A stretch of DNA of 64,000 nucleotides from Sulfobacillus thermosulfidooxidans DSM 9293 (GCF_900176145.1 NZ_FWWY01000001.1:1845819-1909818), one strand, 5' to 3'; numbered from the stretch's first letter, positions 35,144-43,882 are shown. Notes: generated by a model from the letters alone, not told the origin. Numbers and translations are program-made.

Positions 35144-35803
35144 GTGAATCTTACATTGATCTTACGGCAAAAAATGGGGAAATTGTTTTCGATTGATACC
35201 TGGCTTCCCACAGAATTGCCGGAGTATGCTACAGGCTTTATGTATACGTTGGGGTCCTTGACGGCTTCGAGTTTCGTGATGCTCTTGATTTCAGGCATTG
35301 TGATGGCGGCTAATGGGCCACAATGGTGGACCATTTCTCATTTGGGGTTTTTTGTTCGCGGTGTACATTTTTGGTCTGTGCAAGCCTTCTTTTTCTTCAT
35401 GGTCATGCATCTATTGCGGGTATTTTTTTCGGGGGCATGGCGGGGAGGACGGGAGCGAACCTGGCTATTAGGTACACTGGCCCTTCTTATTGCCATTCCC
35501 ACCGCGTTCACGGGATATCTCATGCGCGGCGACTTTTATTCACAATGGAATGCAGTTCAGGCCAAAGACGGTTTAAATGCGTTAGGATTGGCCTGGTTCA
35601 ATACATTAAATGCCGGACAGATGTATGGGTTACATGTGATTGTGTTCCCGTTTGTGTTGGGCTACATTATCGCGGTGCATATTGCCATGGTCCGCATTAA
35701 AGGTGTCGTTCCCCCCTATCCAACCCATGAAGAATTGATTGCGGATGGTGCGATAAAAGCCCCAACGCCAAAGGAGGTGCCTCATGTACCATCCGGACAT
35801 TGA
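35144..35803 (+). CDS. Cytochrome b6-type subunit of a bc-like complex
   Basis: 219 residues from a GTG start with AGGAGGG 6 bases upstream. Four membrane helices. Two pairs of haem-b ligands are visible: H75 and H89 (14 apart) in VHFWSVQAFFFFMVMH, and H164 and H179 (15 apart) in LHVIVFPFVLGYIIAVH. The 15-residue spacing of the second pair is the b6 (plastid/Firmicute) pattern. No cysteine is present, so a covalent haem c_i like that of true cytochrome b6 is not possible. It overlaps the next gene (subunit IV-like) by 20 bases. No Rieske or cytochrome c gene is beside it. Confidence 0.88.
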   Translation: MNLTLILRQKMGKLFSIDTWLPTELPEYATGFMYTLGSLTASSFVMLLISGIVMAANGPQWWTISHLGFFVRGVHFWSVQAFFFFMVMHLLRVFFSGAWRGGRERTWLLGTLALLIAIPTAFTGYLMRGDFYSQWNAVQAKDGLNALGLAWFNTLNAGQMYGLHVIVFPFVLGYIIAVHIAMVRIKGVVPPYPTHEELIADGAIKAPTPKEVPHVPSGH

Positions 35804-36728
35804 TGTGACCCACCGCTATAAATATATTCCTGCCGATTTTGCCAAACACCTACTGAGCACCACAGTTGTCATAGCGATTTTGACGATCTTGTTATCGGCG
35901 ATTTTTCATGAACCGGTACGCCCTGCTATTAAAATTAACCAGTATGCCAGGCAACATCCTTTAGGCTTCGTGAGAGTGGCGATGGGGGATTTAGATGGTC
36001 ATGGGGAAATTGCCAATTATGGGCCACCATATAATAACGGAACCGGATATGTCCAGGATTTTGTTCAGAAGTGGGTCGGCATTTTGCATCCGGTCTATCC
36101 CCGTGAAGATTTTATCCTCAAACCGTTACAATATGCGGCAACCATTAACCCTCGTTTTAACCCACCTCTTCAGCAGTTTTTAGCCGCCAGCCCCAGTCAA
36201 CAAGCACAGTGGGAAGCTGCCTACAATCGCGTTCTTCCCCAAGCGAAATATGTCGCGGGGAAAATTGTTGTGCCTCCCGCTGACTATGGTCCGGTTGCGG
36301 CATTAATGCAAGATCTTTTGCAGCTCGGGCAAAGTGGATTAATGACAGGAGCATTAGACCGGAGCCCGGCCGACTACCAGTTTGATAATCAGAATTCGCT
36401 GCTGTTTTTGCAAGGGAAACCGCTTCACGACGCCGCAGCTAAATTGGAACTCAAAGGAGATCAATGGGGCATTATTCATGAAGAAGATGCACCCTATCCG
36501 GGGCCCTGGTGGATGACGATTGTGACCGCTATCTATCAGATTCCTTTTATTGCGAATGCATCTGCCGCCGACGCTCTCGCTTTGGGATCAGGCTTGGTTC
36601 TCTTCCTATTTCTCATGTTTGCCCCGTGGATTCCGGTATTGAACCGACTTCCCAGGTATTTGGGGGTTCACCGGTTGATATGGCGGGACTATTACAAAAA
36701 ATATCATGCTAAGGATTTTCAACTTTAA
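35784..36728 (+). CDS. Cytochrome b C-terminal (subunit IV-like) protein with large extracytoplasmic insert
   Basis: 314 residues. One membrane helix (about 22-42) is followed by some 190 residues predicted outside (45-235), then two to three helices (about 243-290) and a basic end (RYLGVHRLIWRDYYKKYHAK). Ordinary subunit IV has three helices and only a short first loop. In the position where the Qo-site PEWY motif is expected the sequence reads PGPWW (239-243), so the usual Glu is absent. The insert has no CxxCH or Cys ligands. Overlaps the cytochrome b6-type gene by 20 bases, so they are one operon; assignment as partner of that subunit is strong, its redox mechanism open. Confidence 0.75.
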   Translation: MYHPDIDVTHRYKYIPADFAKHLLSTTVVIAILTILLSAIFHEPVRPAIKINQYARQHPLGFVRVAMGDLDGHGEIANYGPPYNNGTGYVQDFVQKWVGILHPVYPREDFILKPLQYAATINPRFNPPLQQFLAASPSQQAQWEAAYNRVLPQAKYVAGKIVVPPADYGPVAALMQDLLQLGQSGLMTGALDRSPADYQFDNQNSLLFLQGKPLHDAAAKLELKGDQWGIIHEEDAPYPGPWWMTIVTAIYQIPFIANASAADALALGSGLVLFLFLMFAPWIPVLNRLPRYLGVHRLIWRDYYKKYHAKDFQL

Positions 36729-36746
36729 CGGGATAAGGTTCTTTCG

Positions 36747-36791
36747 TAACAAACGGGTTAAAGTCGTCCAGGCGATTTTGCCCGTTTGTTA
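36747..36791. terminator. Bidirectional hairpin between cytochrome b genes and flavoprotein gene
   Basis: A perfect 11-bp inverted repeat, taacaaacggg (36747-36757) and cccgtttgtta (36781-36791), with a 23-base loop, lies exactly between the converging operons. Confidence 0.65.
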
Positions 36792-36799
36792 TGCCCCAA

Positions 36800-37972
36800 T
36801 TACGGCATAATGGGCATCCACCCGGCAAAAATGCGGTAACTCCAATTAAAGACCGATTTTGAGGCCGCAGCCATCCGCCCGACATTGACCCATTGCCGTT
36901 TCCCTCCATAGAGGGTATCGCTTAATGTAAAAATTCCCCGCCCGTTTCCTAACCATAACACATGAAGAATATACGGATGATACGGCCGACTGGTTTTATG
37001 TTTACGTTCTGCCCAGAAGGCATGGACAGCGGTCCTGGCTTGTAACATCGCGATATGTCCCAGTTTAGGGAGCGCCGAGCGGTTAACATCGCCCACAGCA
37101 TAAATATTGGGCCACCGTTCATGACGACAATATTCATCGGTCGGCATCCACCCATAGCCGTCGTCGAGCCCACTAAGGCGCAGGAGTTGAGAGCCGGGAT
37201 AGGGAGGCACCCAAATCATCCGGTCTGCTTCCAAGGTCACTTGATTCTTCAACACAATCGCTTCACGGGTCACCCGCTCGTATTGGGCATGGGTGATGAG
37301 ATGGATATCACGCCGTTTTAATTCTTTGAGAAGAAATTCTTGACTGATGGATCCTAAGGACTCCCCTGGTACGCCAGCCGGTGTGAGTACCGTAATCGAG
37401 GTGCCTTTTCGCCGGTTGTGCTGGCTCAACCATGCATCGAGTAAAAATCCTACTTCAAATCCCGGCACATCTAATGATGCTTGCAGTTGAATAGGATCAT
37501 AAGGACTTTGGTGTAAACAGCCAATACCGATGACGATATGATGAATGGGATTGTGCACGGCATATCCCGTATTGCGGGCTAGATAGTCTTCGCACACTCC
37601 ACTTCTTTGGGGACCTAATCCCTCAATGGTTGCCCAGCCGGGATCTGAACCTGTGGCTACAAATAAGGTATCATAGGCTAATGGGGGATGTCCGGTCAAA
37701 ATGACTTGCTGCGATGCGGGATCAATTTTGAATATGGTATCGCGAATAAAGTGAAAGCCCGCCTGTTCATATTTCTTGGCCATATTAATATGCCACTGGT
37801 CTGCAATTTGGGGATGACCGGCAGCTGCCATCACCATGGCAGGGCGGTAGGTCATCATGGGCCATTGATCAACAATGGTCACATCGAGCTCATGGCGTGC
37901 AAAGAGTTTGTGTAACCAATAGGCGGTTGCCGAGCCGCCAAAACGGGAACCGAGTACAACCACTTTATGCAT
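36800..37972 (-). CDS. FAD-dependent oxidoreductase, SQR/NDH-2-like
   Basis: 390 residues. FAD-binding start VVVLGSRFGGSATAYWLHKL, NAD/FAD strand VTIVDQW, LFVATGSDPGW and the second FAD motif NIYAVGDVNRSALPKLGHIA. The C-terminus (SVFNWSYRIFAGWMP) is an amphipathic, Trp-rich membrane-contact helix as in sulfide:quinone oxidoreductase and type II NADH dehydrogenase. Cysteines at 127 (GVCEDY), 152 (GIGCLHQSPYD) and 282 recall the three SQR cysteines, but the third lies before, not after, the GD motif, so SQR activity is uncertain. It overlaps the FMN-protein gene by 8 bases. Confidence 0.75.
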   Translation of the reverse strand: MHKVVVLGSRFGGSATAYWLHKLFARHELDVTIVDQWPMMTYRPAMVMAAAGHPQIADQWHINMAKKYEQAGFHFIRDTIFKIDPASQQVILTGHPPLAYDTLFVATGSDPGWATIEGLGPQRSGVCEDYLARNTGYAVHNPIHHIVIGIGCLHQSPYDPIQLQASLDVPGFEVGFLLDAWLSQHNRRKGTSITVLTPAGVPGESLGSISQEFLLKELKRRDIHLITHAQYERVTREAIVLKNQVTLEADRMIWVPPYPGSQLLRLSGLDDGYGWMPTDEYCRHERWPNIYAVGDVNRSALPKLGHIAMLQARTAVHAFWAERKHKTSRPYHPYILHVLWLGNGRGIFTLSDTLYGGKRQWVNVGRMAAASKSVFNWSYRIFAGWMPIMP

Positions 37973-39440
37973 GGGACATCATCTCTTTTGGCGCATTTAA
38001 TAATCGATATTGCCGTAAAAGCAGTTGGTTGAGTACTTGATATTCGGCCACGACCCGGTCTAACTGGGCAGCCAAGCTATGGTTTGGGTGCCCCAAGGGC
38101 AAATTCAGATTTAATAACGTGGCTGCCTCTTGGGTTTTCGGTATCAATGACACGGTTCGTAACTGGTTGATGTGGGTGAGACCCATGGCTTCCAACATGA
38201 TGCGTAGTTCTGAGGCGGTGGCATTAAACCAGTTCACGCCATGTTCGACGGCTTCGCCCACGTCAAATGGGGGTCTTTTTTGATGGGCACTACCTGCAAA
38301 AACTAAGGCACTGGCTCCTTCTAGTGTTGTGGGCATAAAGGGCGAGAGCTGCATGTGGCTCATAGCAAATAGAATGGCCGAACCCACGGCCACAGCGTCG
38401 GCCCCGAGTGCGAGTAATTTGGCAATATCGGCTGCACCTTTGATGCCGCCTGAAGCAATGAGCGAGATGTGATGAATATCATGGTCATCTAACCAGGTCC
38501 TGGCTCTTTTGATGGCAACGGCGGTGGAAATGCCAAAGTGGTCAGAAATGACCGCTGGACTTCCTGAACTCCCGGCTTCTTGGCCATCTAAGGTCACGAC
38601 ATCGATCGGCCACGAGGTTAAAATGGCTAAATCCCGTTCAATATGGTTAGTGGCCGGGAGTTTGACTCCGAGCGGGACATCGGGATTGAGCGCTTTGATA
38701 TGGTTCAACACCCGGGGAAGGCGTGGGGTACCCGAGCGAATCACGATATGTTGGCTATGGGCAATGCGTTTGAGACGACGGGGCAAATGCTTATGTTTGG
38801 AAATGCGAATGGCGGCTTCCGCGCCTTGACCCAGATGAATTTCGATCATATCGGCGAGAGTAATCATGGGCTTTTGATGGTTCCATGGCCCTTGCGACCA
38901 TTGTAGAACCCAGCGGTAGGCATAAGCCCGTTCTTCGGGGAGAAACGGGCCTTCACCCGATGAAGTGGCGCTTCCTGCCAACGACGAAATTTGAGCAAGG
39001 GCCAGTTTGGCGTCAGCGCTAAGAGCCATACCATAAGCCATGGGCGCAATGAGCACGGGTAATTCCAGTTTCAACGGTTTTTTAGTGCGCGGCCCAATTG
39101 TCACTGCCAAGGAAATATCTTGGGTACGGGGTTCTTTAAATTCCAATGTGGCGGGATCAAAGGCGAGTTGATCAAGCAGGCTGGGTTGAAAAACAAATGA
39201 TCCCATGGGATGTTCCGCGGCTTTGCCATTCTGGGCGCGTTGCAGGAGTAGGAAAATTTCTCGCCACGACCAAGCCTGTAGAGCAAAAAATACTTCCGTC
39301 AGGTGAGTGCGGGGAGAGGAGCCGGCTAACTGTTCGGCGCCATGGCTCACCCAGCGGATGAGCCACCATAAAAGACCGATTCCGGCAATGAACAAAAGAA
39401 TGATAACAATCAAAACGGCTAAGAACACTGTGGTTAGCAT
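37965..39440 (-). CDS. Membrane-anchored FMN-binding glutamate-synthase-like protein
   Basis: 491 residues. One N-terminal membrane helix (about 4-30) precedes a glutamate-synthase alpha-subunit-like FMN barrel (about 95-420). Typical stretches are PVLIAPMAYGMALSADAKLA, SGEGPFLPEER, EIHLGQGAEA, GVKLPATNHIERD, VDVVTLDGQEAGSSGSPAV-like and ASGGIKGAADIAKLLALGAD then AVAVGSA, which binds the FMN phosphate. There is no glutaminase domain and no clear [3Fe-4S] cysteine set, so it is not a complete GOGAT. It is coupled to the SQR/NDH-2-like gene downstream, suggesting a joint membrane redox task. Substrate unknown. Confidence 0.8.
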   Translation of the reverse strand: MLTTVFLAVLIVIILLFIAGIGLLWWLIRWVSHGAEQLAGSSPRTHLTEVFFALQAWSWREIFLLLQRAQNGKAAEHPMGSFVFQPSLLDQLAFDPATLEFKEPRTQDISLAVTIGPRTKKPLKLELPVLIAPMAYGMALSADAKLALAQISSLAGSATSSGEGPFLPEERAYAYRWVLQWSQGPWNHQKPMITLADMIEIHLGQGAEAAIRISKHKHLPRRLKRIAHSQHIVIRSGTPRLPRVLNHIKALNPDVPLGVKLPATNHIERDLAILTSWPIDVVTLDGQEAGSSGSPAVISDHFGISTAVAIKRARTWLDDHDIHHISLIASGGIKGAADIAKLLALGADAVAVGSAILFAMSHMQLSPFMPTTLEGASALVFAGSAHQKRPPFDVGEAVEHGVNWFNATASELRIMLEAMGLTHINQLRTVSLIPKTQEAATLLNLNLPLGHPNHSLAAQLDRVVAEYQVLNQLLLRQYRLLNAPKEMMSHA

Positions 39441-39515
39441 AATAAATTCTCCTTTTGAGGCATCTGAGAACGATGAACGGCCTATAACTCGTATTCCGCA
39501 CCTAAAATTTGGTAA

Positions 39516-40250
39516 TTACTGAATTTCTGGACTGTCAGGCACGATGCGCGAGGGCGGGGTGGTAAAGACGCTGGCCGGCATAGCGAGAGCCTCTAAAATC
39601 GCCTCCAAGGTGGGATGAAACAGGGGATCGAGCGCGATATGGCGCTGCCCGTCGACATCGGTCACCACCTGCACGGATTCCAAGAGCCGAACCACTTCGT
39701 GACCGGTGGGACGCCGCAAGGCGCCCCGGGAAGGCGAGGGGATCGCACATTCGGAGCGGCGGAGACGCCGTTCGAGTAAACTATAGAGCAGGCACGCCAG
39801 CAGAAGGACATAGCCGAGGGCCTCGATGCGTTCGGGTTTTTTGGAAAAAAGGGCATCCACAAAGAGGGGGTCTTTCACGAAATGAAAATGCCGTTCCACA
39901 CTGGTTTGCTCTTTATACTCGCGCAATAACTCCGCGGCCGAGAGGCGGGTCTCCGGCACGGTGGTGATCAACACAAATGTACTCCGGCGCTCCCATTCCT
40001 GCTGACGGCGGGCTGCATCCAGGGCACCGATCGTCACATCGATATACCAGTCTTCGTGAGAATCCGCGGGACCCGGATCGCGTCGGGGCCGACCGGGCCG
40101 GGTCTGGCGAATCTCCGACCGGATCGTCGTGGTGACCGCAAACCACGGGTGATGCCAAGTGGTCTGCCATTGGGCCAGCGCCGCTTCTGCGTCGGCCGCG
40201 CAGGCAAAGCGTTGGCGATGGAGGCGCGTGGCGGCGATTCCGCCCCCCAA
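39516..40250 (-). pseudogene. IS1634-family transposase, C-terminal part
   Basis: About 240 residues with RFACAADAEAALAQWQTTWH, RPGRPRRD, then TTVPETRLSAAELLREYKEQ followed by TSVERHFHFVKDPLFVDALF, the region carrying the last catalytic Glu and the 'Y-x-x-x-x-x-E-R' signature of IS4-superfamily transposases. The N-terminal part is at 41676-42665. The two parts are separated by the IS3-family insertion, so neither works alone. Confidence 0.85.
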
Positions 40251-40319
40251 ATTTGGACATTTGCGATCTCTTTCACGCGGATACGCATTGGGACATCATA
40301 TCAGCCCTACGGGCTGGGA

Positions 40320-40363
40320 CTGGGGGACAGGGGCCAGGGCGTCACCTCGCCCCTGTCCCCCAG
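40320..40363. repeat. Perfect 15-bp palindrome in the IS3 3' non-coding tail
   Basis: ctgggggacaggggc (40320-40334) pairs exactly with gcccctgtcccccag (40349-40363) across a 14-base loop. The surrounding ~190 bases between the orfB stop and the IS3 end (40265-40458) have no gene. It could act as a transcription block protecting the element. Confidence 0.85.
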
Positions 40364-40458
40364 TGCAAAAGTCGCTAGCTTTTCTACACTTTGACGGGCA
40401 TCCAGGTCGCTTGCCCTCCAGCGACTCGTTGTCGCATCGTCGCCGGGGACCAAAATTC

Positions 40459-41334
40459 TCAGCTCCCATGCAGCCGATCTTGGTTATAAAAGGCAATCCA
40501 TCGCGTTATGGCCGCATAGGCCTCGCCATATGTGGCAAATTCTTGAGTGAGACACTCGCGCTCCAACTGAGCATGCCACGACTCAATAAAGGCGTTTTTA
40601 TTCGGCGTGGCCACCGGAATGCGTTCATGTTCCAGACCATAGGCGGCACAAGCCGTTTCGAAGGCCTCGGCGATAAACTGGGGGCCATTGTCCGTCCGTA
40701 GAACGGGAGGCGTTTGCCATTCCGATTGACGCTGGAGTACCGCGTGTTTTAGAGTTCGCACAACATCCGTCGCCTGACAATGGAGTCCCATGTGGTAGGC
40801 AATAATCATGCGGTCACACACATCGATAATGGCTTGGAGATACAAAAACCGATCCTCGCCCGCGATATACACATAGGTAATGTCCGTTTGCCAGAGCTGA
40901 TTGGGAGCCGTAATGATGCGGTTCCGCGCCAGCCGGCGCGGATGCCGGATGCGGCGTTTTCGCTGAGGCCATAACAAGTGCCATTGTCGAAGGAGGCGAT
41001 ACACCTTTTTGAAACTAATCTGTAGATGATAGCGTCGTCGCAAGACCCATGTGATTTTATGATACCCATAGGCCGCGTTCTCCGTCGTCAGAATATCGGT
41101 AATCCAGTCCATAATCTGGCCATCGGCGATTTTCTGGCCATTTTGTGTGACGCTGTATCCTCGCGGAGGTCGACCCGGCGCCTGATGGGGCCGATCTGGT
41201 TCAGGATGGCGTTGGCGATGACGCCACGCATAAAAGGTGGCCCGTGAAAGGCGAATCGTCGCACACCATCGGCGAAGGGACACCTGGGGAGCGCGGTGAT
41301 GCCAGTCCATCACGTGTTCACACAATTCTGTCAC
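40459..41334 (-). CDS. IS3-family transposase OrfB
   Basis: 291 residues from a GTG that overlaps the orfA stop (GTGA). HTH_21 region (SLRRWCATIRLSRATFYAWR) then rve-type integrase core with the DDE triad: Asp in WQTDITYVYI, Asp in LRTDNGPQFI and Glu in NKNAFIESWHAQLERE. Intact at full family length, so it may be active. It is in the -1 frame relative to orfA and is probably made as an OrfAB fusion through the slippery heptamer at 41346-41352. Confidence 0.93.
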   Translation of the reverse strand: MTELCEHVMDWHHRAPQVSLRRWCATIRLSRATFYAWRHRQRHPEPDRPHQAPGRPPRGYSVTQNGQKIADGQIMDWITDILTTENAAYGYHKITWVLRRRYHLQISFKKVYRLLRQWHLLWPQRKRRIRHPRRLARNRIITAPNQLWQTDITYVYIAGEDRFLYLQAIIDVCDRMIIAYHMGLHCQATDVVRTLKHAVLQRQSEWQTPPVLRTDNGPQFIAEAFETACAAYGLEHERIPVATPNKNAFIESWHAQLERECLTQEFATYGEAYAAITRWIAFYNQDRLHGS

Positions 41335-41609
41335 GGACGGATCCCCTTTTTTTGCAGCAGATCTTGAAGCATGGCAATCTGCAGATCTTTTTCCCCGAGT
41401 AATTTCTTTAATCGTTCATTTTCGTCTACCAGACTCATGAGATCGTGGGGATGGTGGGCCGCCTTCACCGCCTCACGCACCCAGCGACGCACCATGGATG
41501 GACTCAGCTGATGACGACGAGCGACTAATGTCGCATTTTGCGTGTCTTGAGCTTCTTGAACAATCTGTTGCTTGAATTCCGGTGAATAGGTTTGACTCAT
41601 CGTGCACAC
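41331..41609 (-). CDS. IS3-family transposase OrfA
   Basis: 92 residues. N-terminal helix-turn-helix of the HTH_8/IS3 type (YSPEFKQQIVQEAQDTQNAT, LVARRHQLSPSMVRRWVREA) followed by a leucine-zipper-like helix (LVDENERLKKLLGEKDLQIA then MLQDLL), the standard OrfA architecture for binding the terminal repeats and for dimer formation. Ends a few codons after the frameshift site. Confidence 0.92.
   Translation of the reverse strand: MCTMSQTYSPEFKQQIVQEAQDTQNATLVARRHQLSPSMVRRWVREAVKAAHHPHDLMSLVDENERLKKLLGEKDLQIAMLQDLLQKKGIRP
41346..41352 (-). promoter_or_regulatory. Programmed -1 frameshift slippery heptamer A AAA AAG
   Basis: On the minus strand the orfA codons read caa aaa aag ggg; AAAAAAG is in the right register (X XXY YYZ) for -1 slippage into the orfB frame, 12-18 bases before the orfA stop. 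This is the classical signal of IS3-family elements. Confidence 0.8.
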
Positions 41610-41675
41610 TCTCTCCTCTGAACTGATAATTATCCTACCAGGAGAGATCGCGATTGTCTCGTCTTCTTAAGGGGC

Positions 41676-42665
41676 TTAAAAGGCGGATTGCTCCAATGCC
41701 GTCCGTGATCGCTGGATCTCGCGATCCAAGGTCTTCGCACGGCGCGGATCTAAGACGGATGAGCGATACACGACACAGCGGTAATGCCGCCCGTCAATCT
41801 CGCCCACCTGCTCTGACGCGCCATAGTGGGCGGCCTGACGCCGTTGGCCAATCGGGCCGATGGCGATCCATTGATCGGTGGCCCAAGCCGCCTGCTTCAG
41901 GGTCGACACGATCCCGAAGGTGTCGGGGCACCGGGACACAAAGGCGACCCCTTGATGATCCAGCCGGGCTAAGTTGGGCCCGGTCACTAAGGCGGAATCG
42001 GCGACATAAATGAGTTGCGCCAATTGCTCGGGCTCCATGGCCGCTACTACGCGGTCGACCATCTCCGCATTGAGTGTTTTGTCGGAGCGATTCCCGGACT
42101 CGACGGTTCCCGCGAGGGGGACCCCCTCGCGATTGACGAATAGCGTGAGGACAATTTGCTTAAGGTCCGGGCGCGCATCCTTGGAATGCCCGAAGGCGGG
42201 CTGGACGGGCGCCGATCCCCCATGATCGAAGGTCCCTGTCAAGGACCGGGAGGTGGTGTCAAAATGTCCACTGTGCAACGTCACCCCTTCGCGCATATAC
42301 GCTTGGGCGGCGACGGCACTAAAAATGCGGGCGGGTTGCGCGCGGGCCAATTTATCCAAGGCCCGCCCCAAGCTGTCATCCGACAGGTCGGCCGCCAAGC
42401 GATCGGCTCCGATCAGGACCGCCACATCCGTGGTGGTCCAGCGTTCGGCCATCCGATACAGAGGGGATTTGCCGAGCAGCAGATCCAGGACCATCACCAA
42501 CAGCCGCTCCCCGGGCGACACGTGGCATTGGCGGGCATCCCACCGCACGGAACGATTGACCATATCGACGAGGCCGATGTCATCGGCCACCTGGCGAAAC
42601 AGCGGGGCCGCACCGACGACCCGACTGTTGGGAATGAGAAAGTTCATACAGACTCTATTCGCCAT
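41676..42665 (-). pseudogene. IS1634-family transposase, N-terminal part
   Basis: About 329 residues. DUF4277-like start (LFRQVADDIGLVDMVNRSVR), then DDE-type core with the first Asp in HFDTTSRSLTGTFDH and another in VADSALVTGPNL, RCPDTFG. It ends at a stop brought in by the IS3 insertion just after RSRTALEQSA. Continues in the fragment at 39516-40250. Confidence 0.87.
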
Positions 42666-42764
42666 CCGCTGCCAAAATCCTTTGCGAGAATATTCTGTGT
42701 ATTTAATGGATATTTACCAGTTTTTAGGTGCGGAAAACGAGCTATAATGTCTTTGGCGAGCCAT

Positions 42765-43832
42765 TTAGGCTGGATGCTGTTTGGCGTGTAGAGCGTTAGC
42801 AATTAACCGAATGAGAATCGAAGTGACCAGGACAATTACACTAACGCTTAAGTCGACGGGATTGAAAAAATCTAATAGTAAGTGGGTGGCCGTGGTCGGA
42901 GTGGGAATAAAAAAGGTAATTACGATTTCCAAAATGGTAAAAACCCATACCGCTATCGGAGTAAGATTATAGGATTTTGTAAATAGTTTTGACAAATTAA
43001 CGCCCATACAAAATAAATGGGCTGCCAAATAAAAGACGATGGCCCCAGTCCATATCAATAAAATGATTAATCCCGGCCGGCTTAAATAAAATGTGTGACT
43101 CGATTGATTGCTTAGAACATAGACCAGTGGCCAGCGTAAACGGAGCACGGCATAAGGGCCTATCGATCCTACAGTAATCACATAAATCAAAGAAATAACA
43201 ATCCCTTGAAAGAGAATCGCCCCTAAGGTGAGTTTGCGAATGAGCATTTGGGTGGGAGAGCGAACGAAGTGAGCAACGGTCACGGAGACTTCATTTTGTT
43301 TCCATAAAAACCAGGTGCTTAAAATCGCTTGCAGCAGAGGATGTACGACAATATGGGTCGAAGGTCTAAGGGCCCACCAGCAGTGGACATTTGTCCATTC
43401 AATCGTAATTAGTAGAAAAAGGAGAAGCATGAGTATGGGAAACCAAAACTGGATATTACGGGCGAGGACATGAAAAGAGCGACTCGCAAACCATGCGGAT
43501 TCGGCCGCAATCATTAATTTCATGGCCCATAGGGGCGTGAGCGGATAAAAGACTGCCGATAACATTTGAGCAAATAATGCCAGCATGGTGGCATCAAGAA
43601 TCAAACATAAGGTGATATGAATGAACAAAATAGGCCAGGCAAAGCCATGCCAGGTATGTCGCATGCGGTCCGCCAGAATTCCAGAGGGCGTGATGTTCAT
43701 CCAGATAAGAGCCAAGGAGCTCATCACGACAGCCATGGCGATGCTGGCTAATATAGCCCAAGGGGTATCATCGCCTGCCAACAACAAAATGGCTTGCGGC
43801 CAAATGAAGATGGCGCCCGTGACAATGGACAT
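42765..43832 (-). CDS. gerAB: GerAB-type spore germination permease
   Basis: 355 residues from the first ATG, about 9-10 membrane helices of the endospore germination permease family (an APC-superfamily fold). It is the B component of a GerA germinant receptor. The frame is open further upstream and reads IEPIGAAEYVLYIA immediately before this Met, which looks like the missing first half of helix 1; the only start-like codons there are ATT (43874), ATA (43880) and CTG (43844). The annotated start is therefore probably too late or non-standard. Last gene of the gerA-C-B order. Confidence 0.8.
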   Translation of the reverse strand: MSIVTGAIFIWPQAILLLAGDDTPWAILASIAMAVVMSSLALIWMNITPSGILADRMRHTWHGFAWPILFIHITLCLILDATMLALFAQMLSAVFYPLTPLWAMKLMIAAESAWFASRSFHVLARNIQFWFPILMLLLFLLITIEWTNVHCWWALRPSTHIVVHPLLQAILSTWFLWKQNEVSVTVAHFVRSPTQMLIRKLTLGAILFQGIVISLIYVITVGSIGPYAVLRLRWPLVYVLSNQSSHTFYLSRPGLIILLIWTGAIVFYLAAHLFCMGVNLSKLFTKSYNLTPIAVWVFTILEIVITFFIPTPTTATHLLLDFFNPVDLSVSVIVLVTSILIRLIANALHAKQHPA

Positions 43833-43882
43833 GGCAATGTACAGAACATATTCTGCCGCGCCAATTGGCTCAATCGATATTC

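Larger units (their letters stand above)
40235..41681 (-). mobile_element. IS3-family (IS150-like) insertion sequence inside the IS1634 transposase
   Basis: Carries orfA and orfB in the usual overlapping arrangement. Approximate ends are set by the matching 5-mer ggcgg at 40230-40234 and 41682-41686, a candidate target duplication that would rejoin the split gene as ...EQS-A-A-TRL.... Subterminal inverted repeats (40256-40271 and 41643-41658, 14 of 16 matches, GACAnnnGCGATCTCT) support this. The exact tips are not certain by a few tens of bases; a competing weaker repeat next to the orfB stop (about 40440-40461) would give a shorter element. Confidence 0.7.
39483..42747 (-). mobile_element. 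IS1634-family insertion sequence, interrupted by an IS3-family element
   Basis: Bounded by imperfect 36-bp inverted repeats (39483-39518 and 42712-42747; 31 of 36 positions match, core CCGCACCTAAAA). It contains the two halves of one transposase. The base composition is clearly more GC-rich than the flanking genes, in line with foreign origin. No matching target duplication is visible outside the repeats (cggcc left, atgtc right). Without the inserted element its length would be about 1.8 kb. Confidence 0.88.

Noticed and set aside
36800-37972. Firm call as sulfide:quinone oxidoreductase
   Set aside because: The third cysteine is not in the family position and an NDH-2-like or other role is possible, so only the broad class is given.
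39483-42747. Composite transposon carrying cargo genes
   Set aside because: Only transposase genes lie between the repeats; the structure is a nested insertion.
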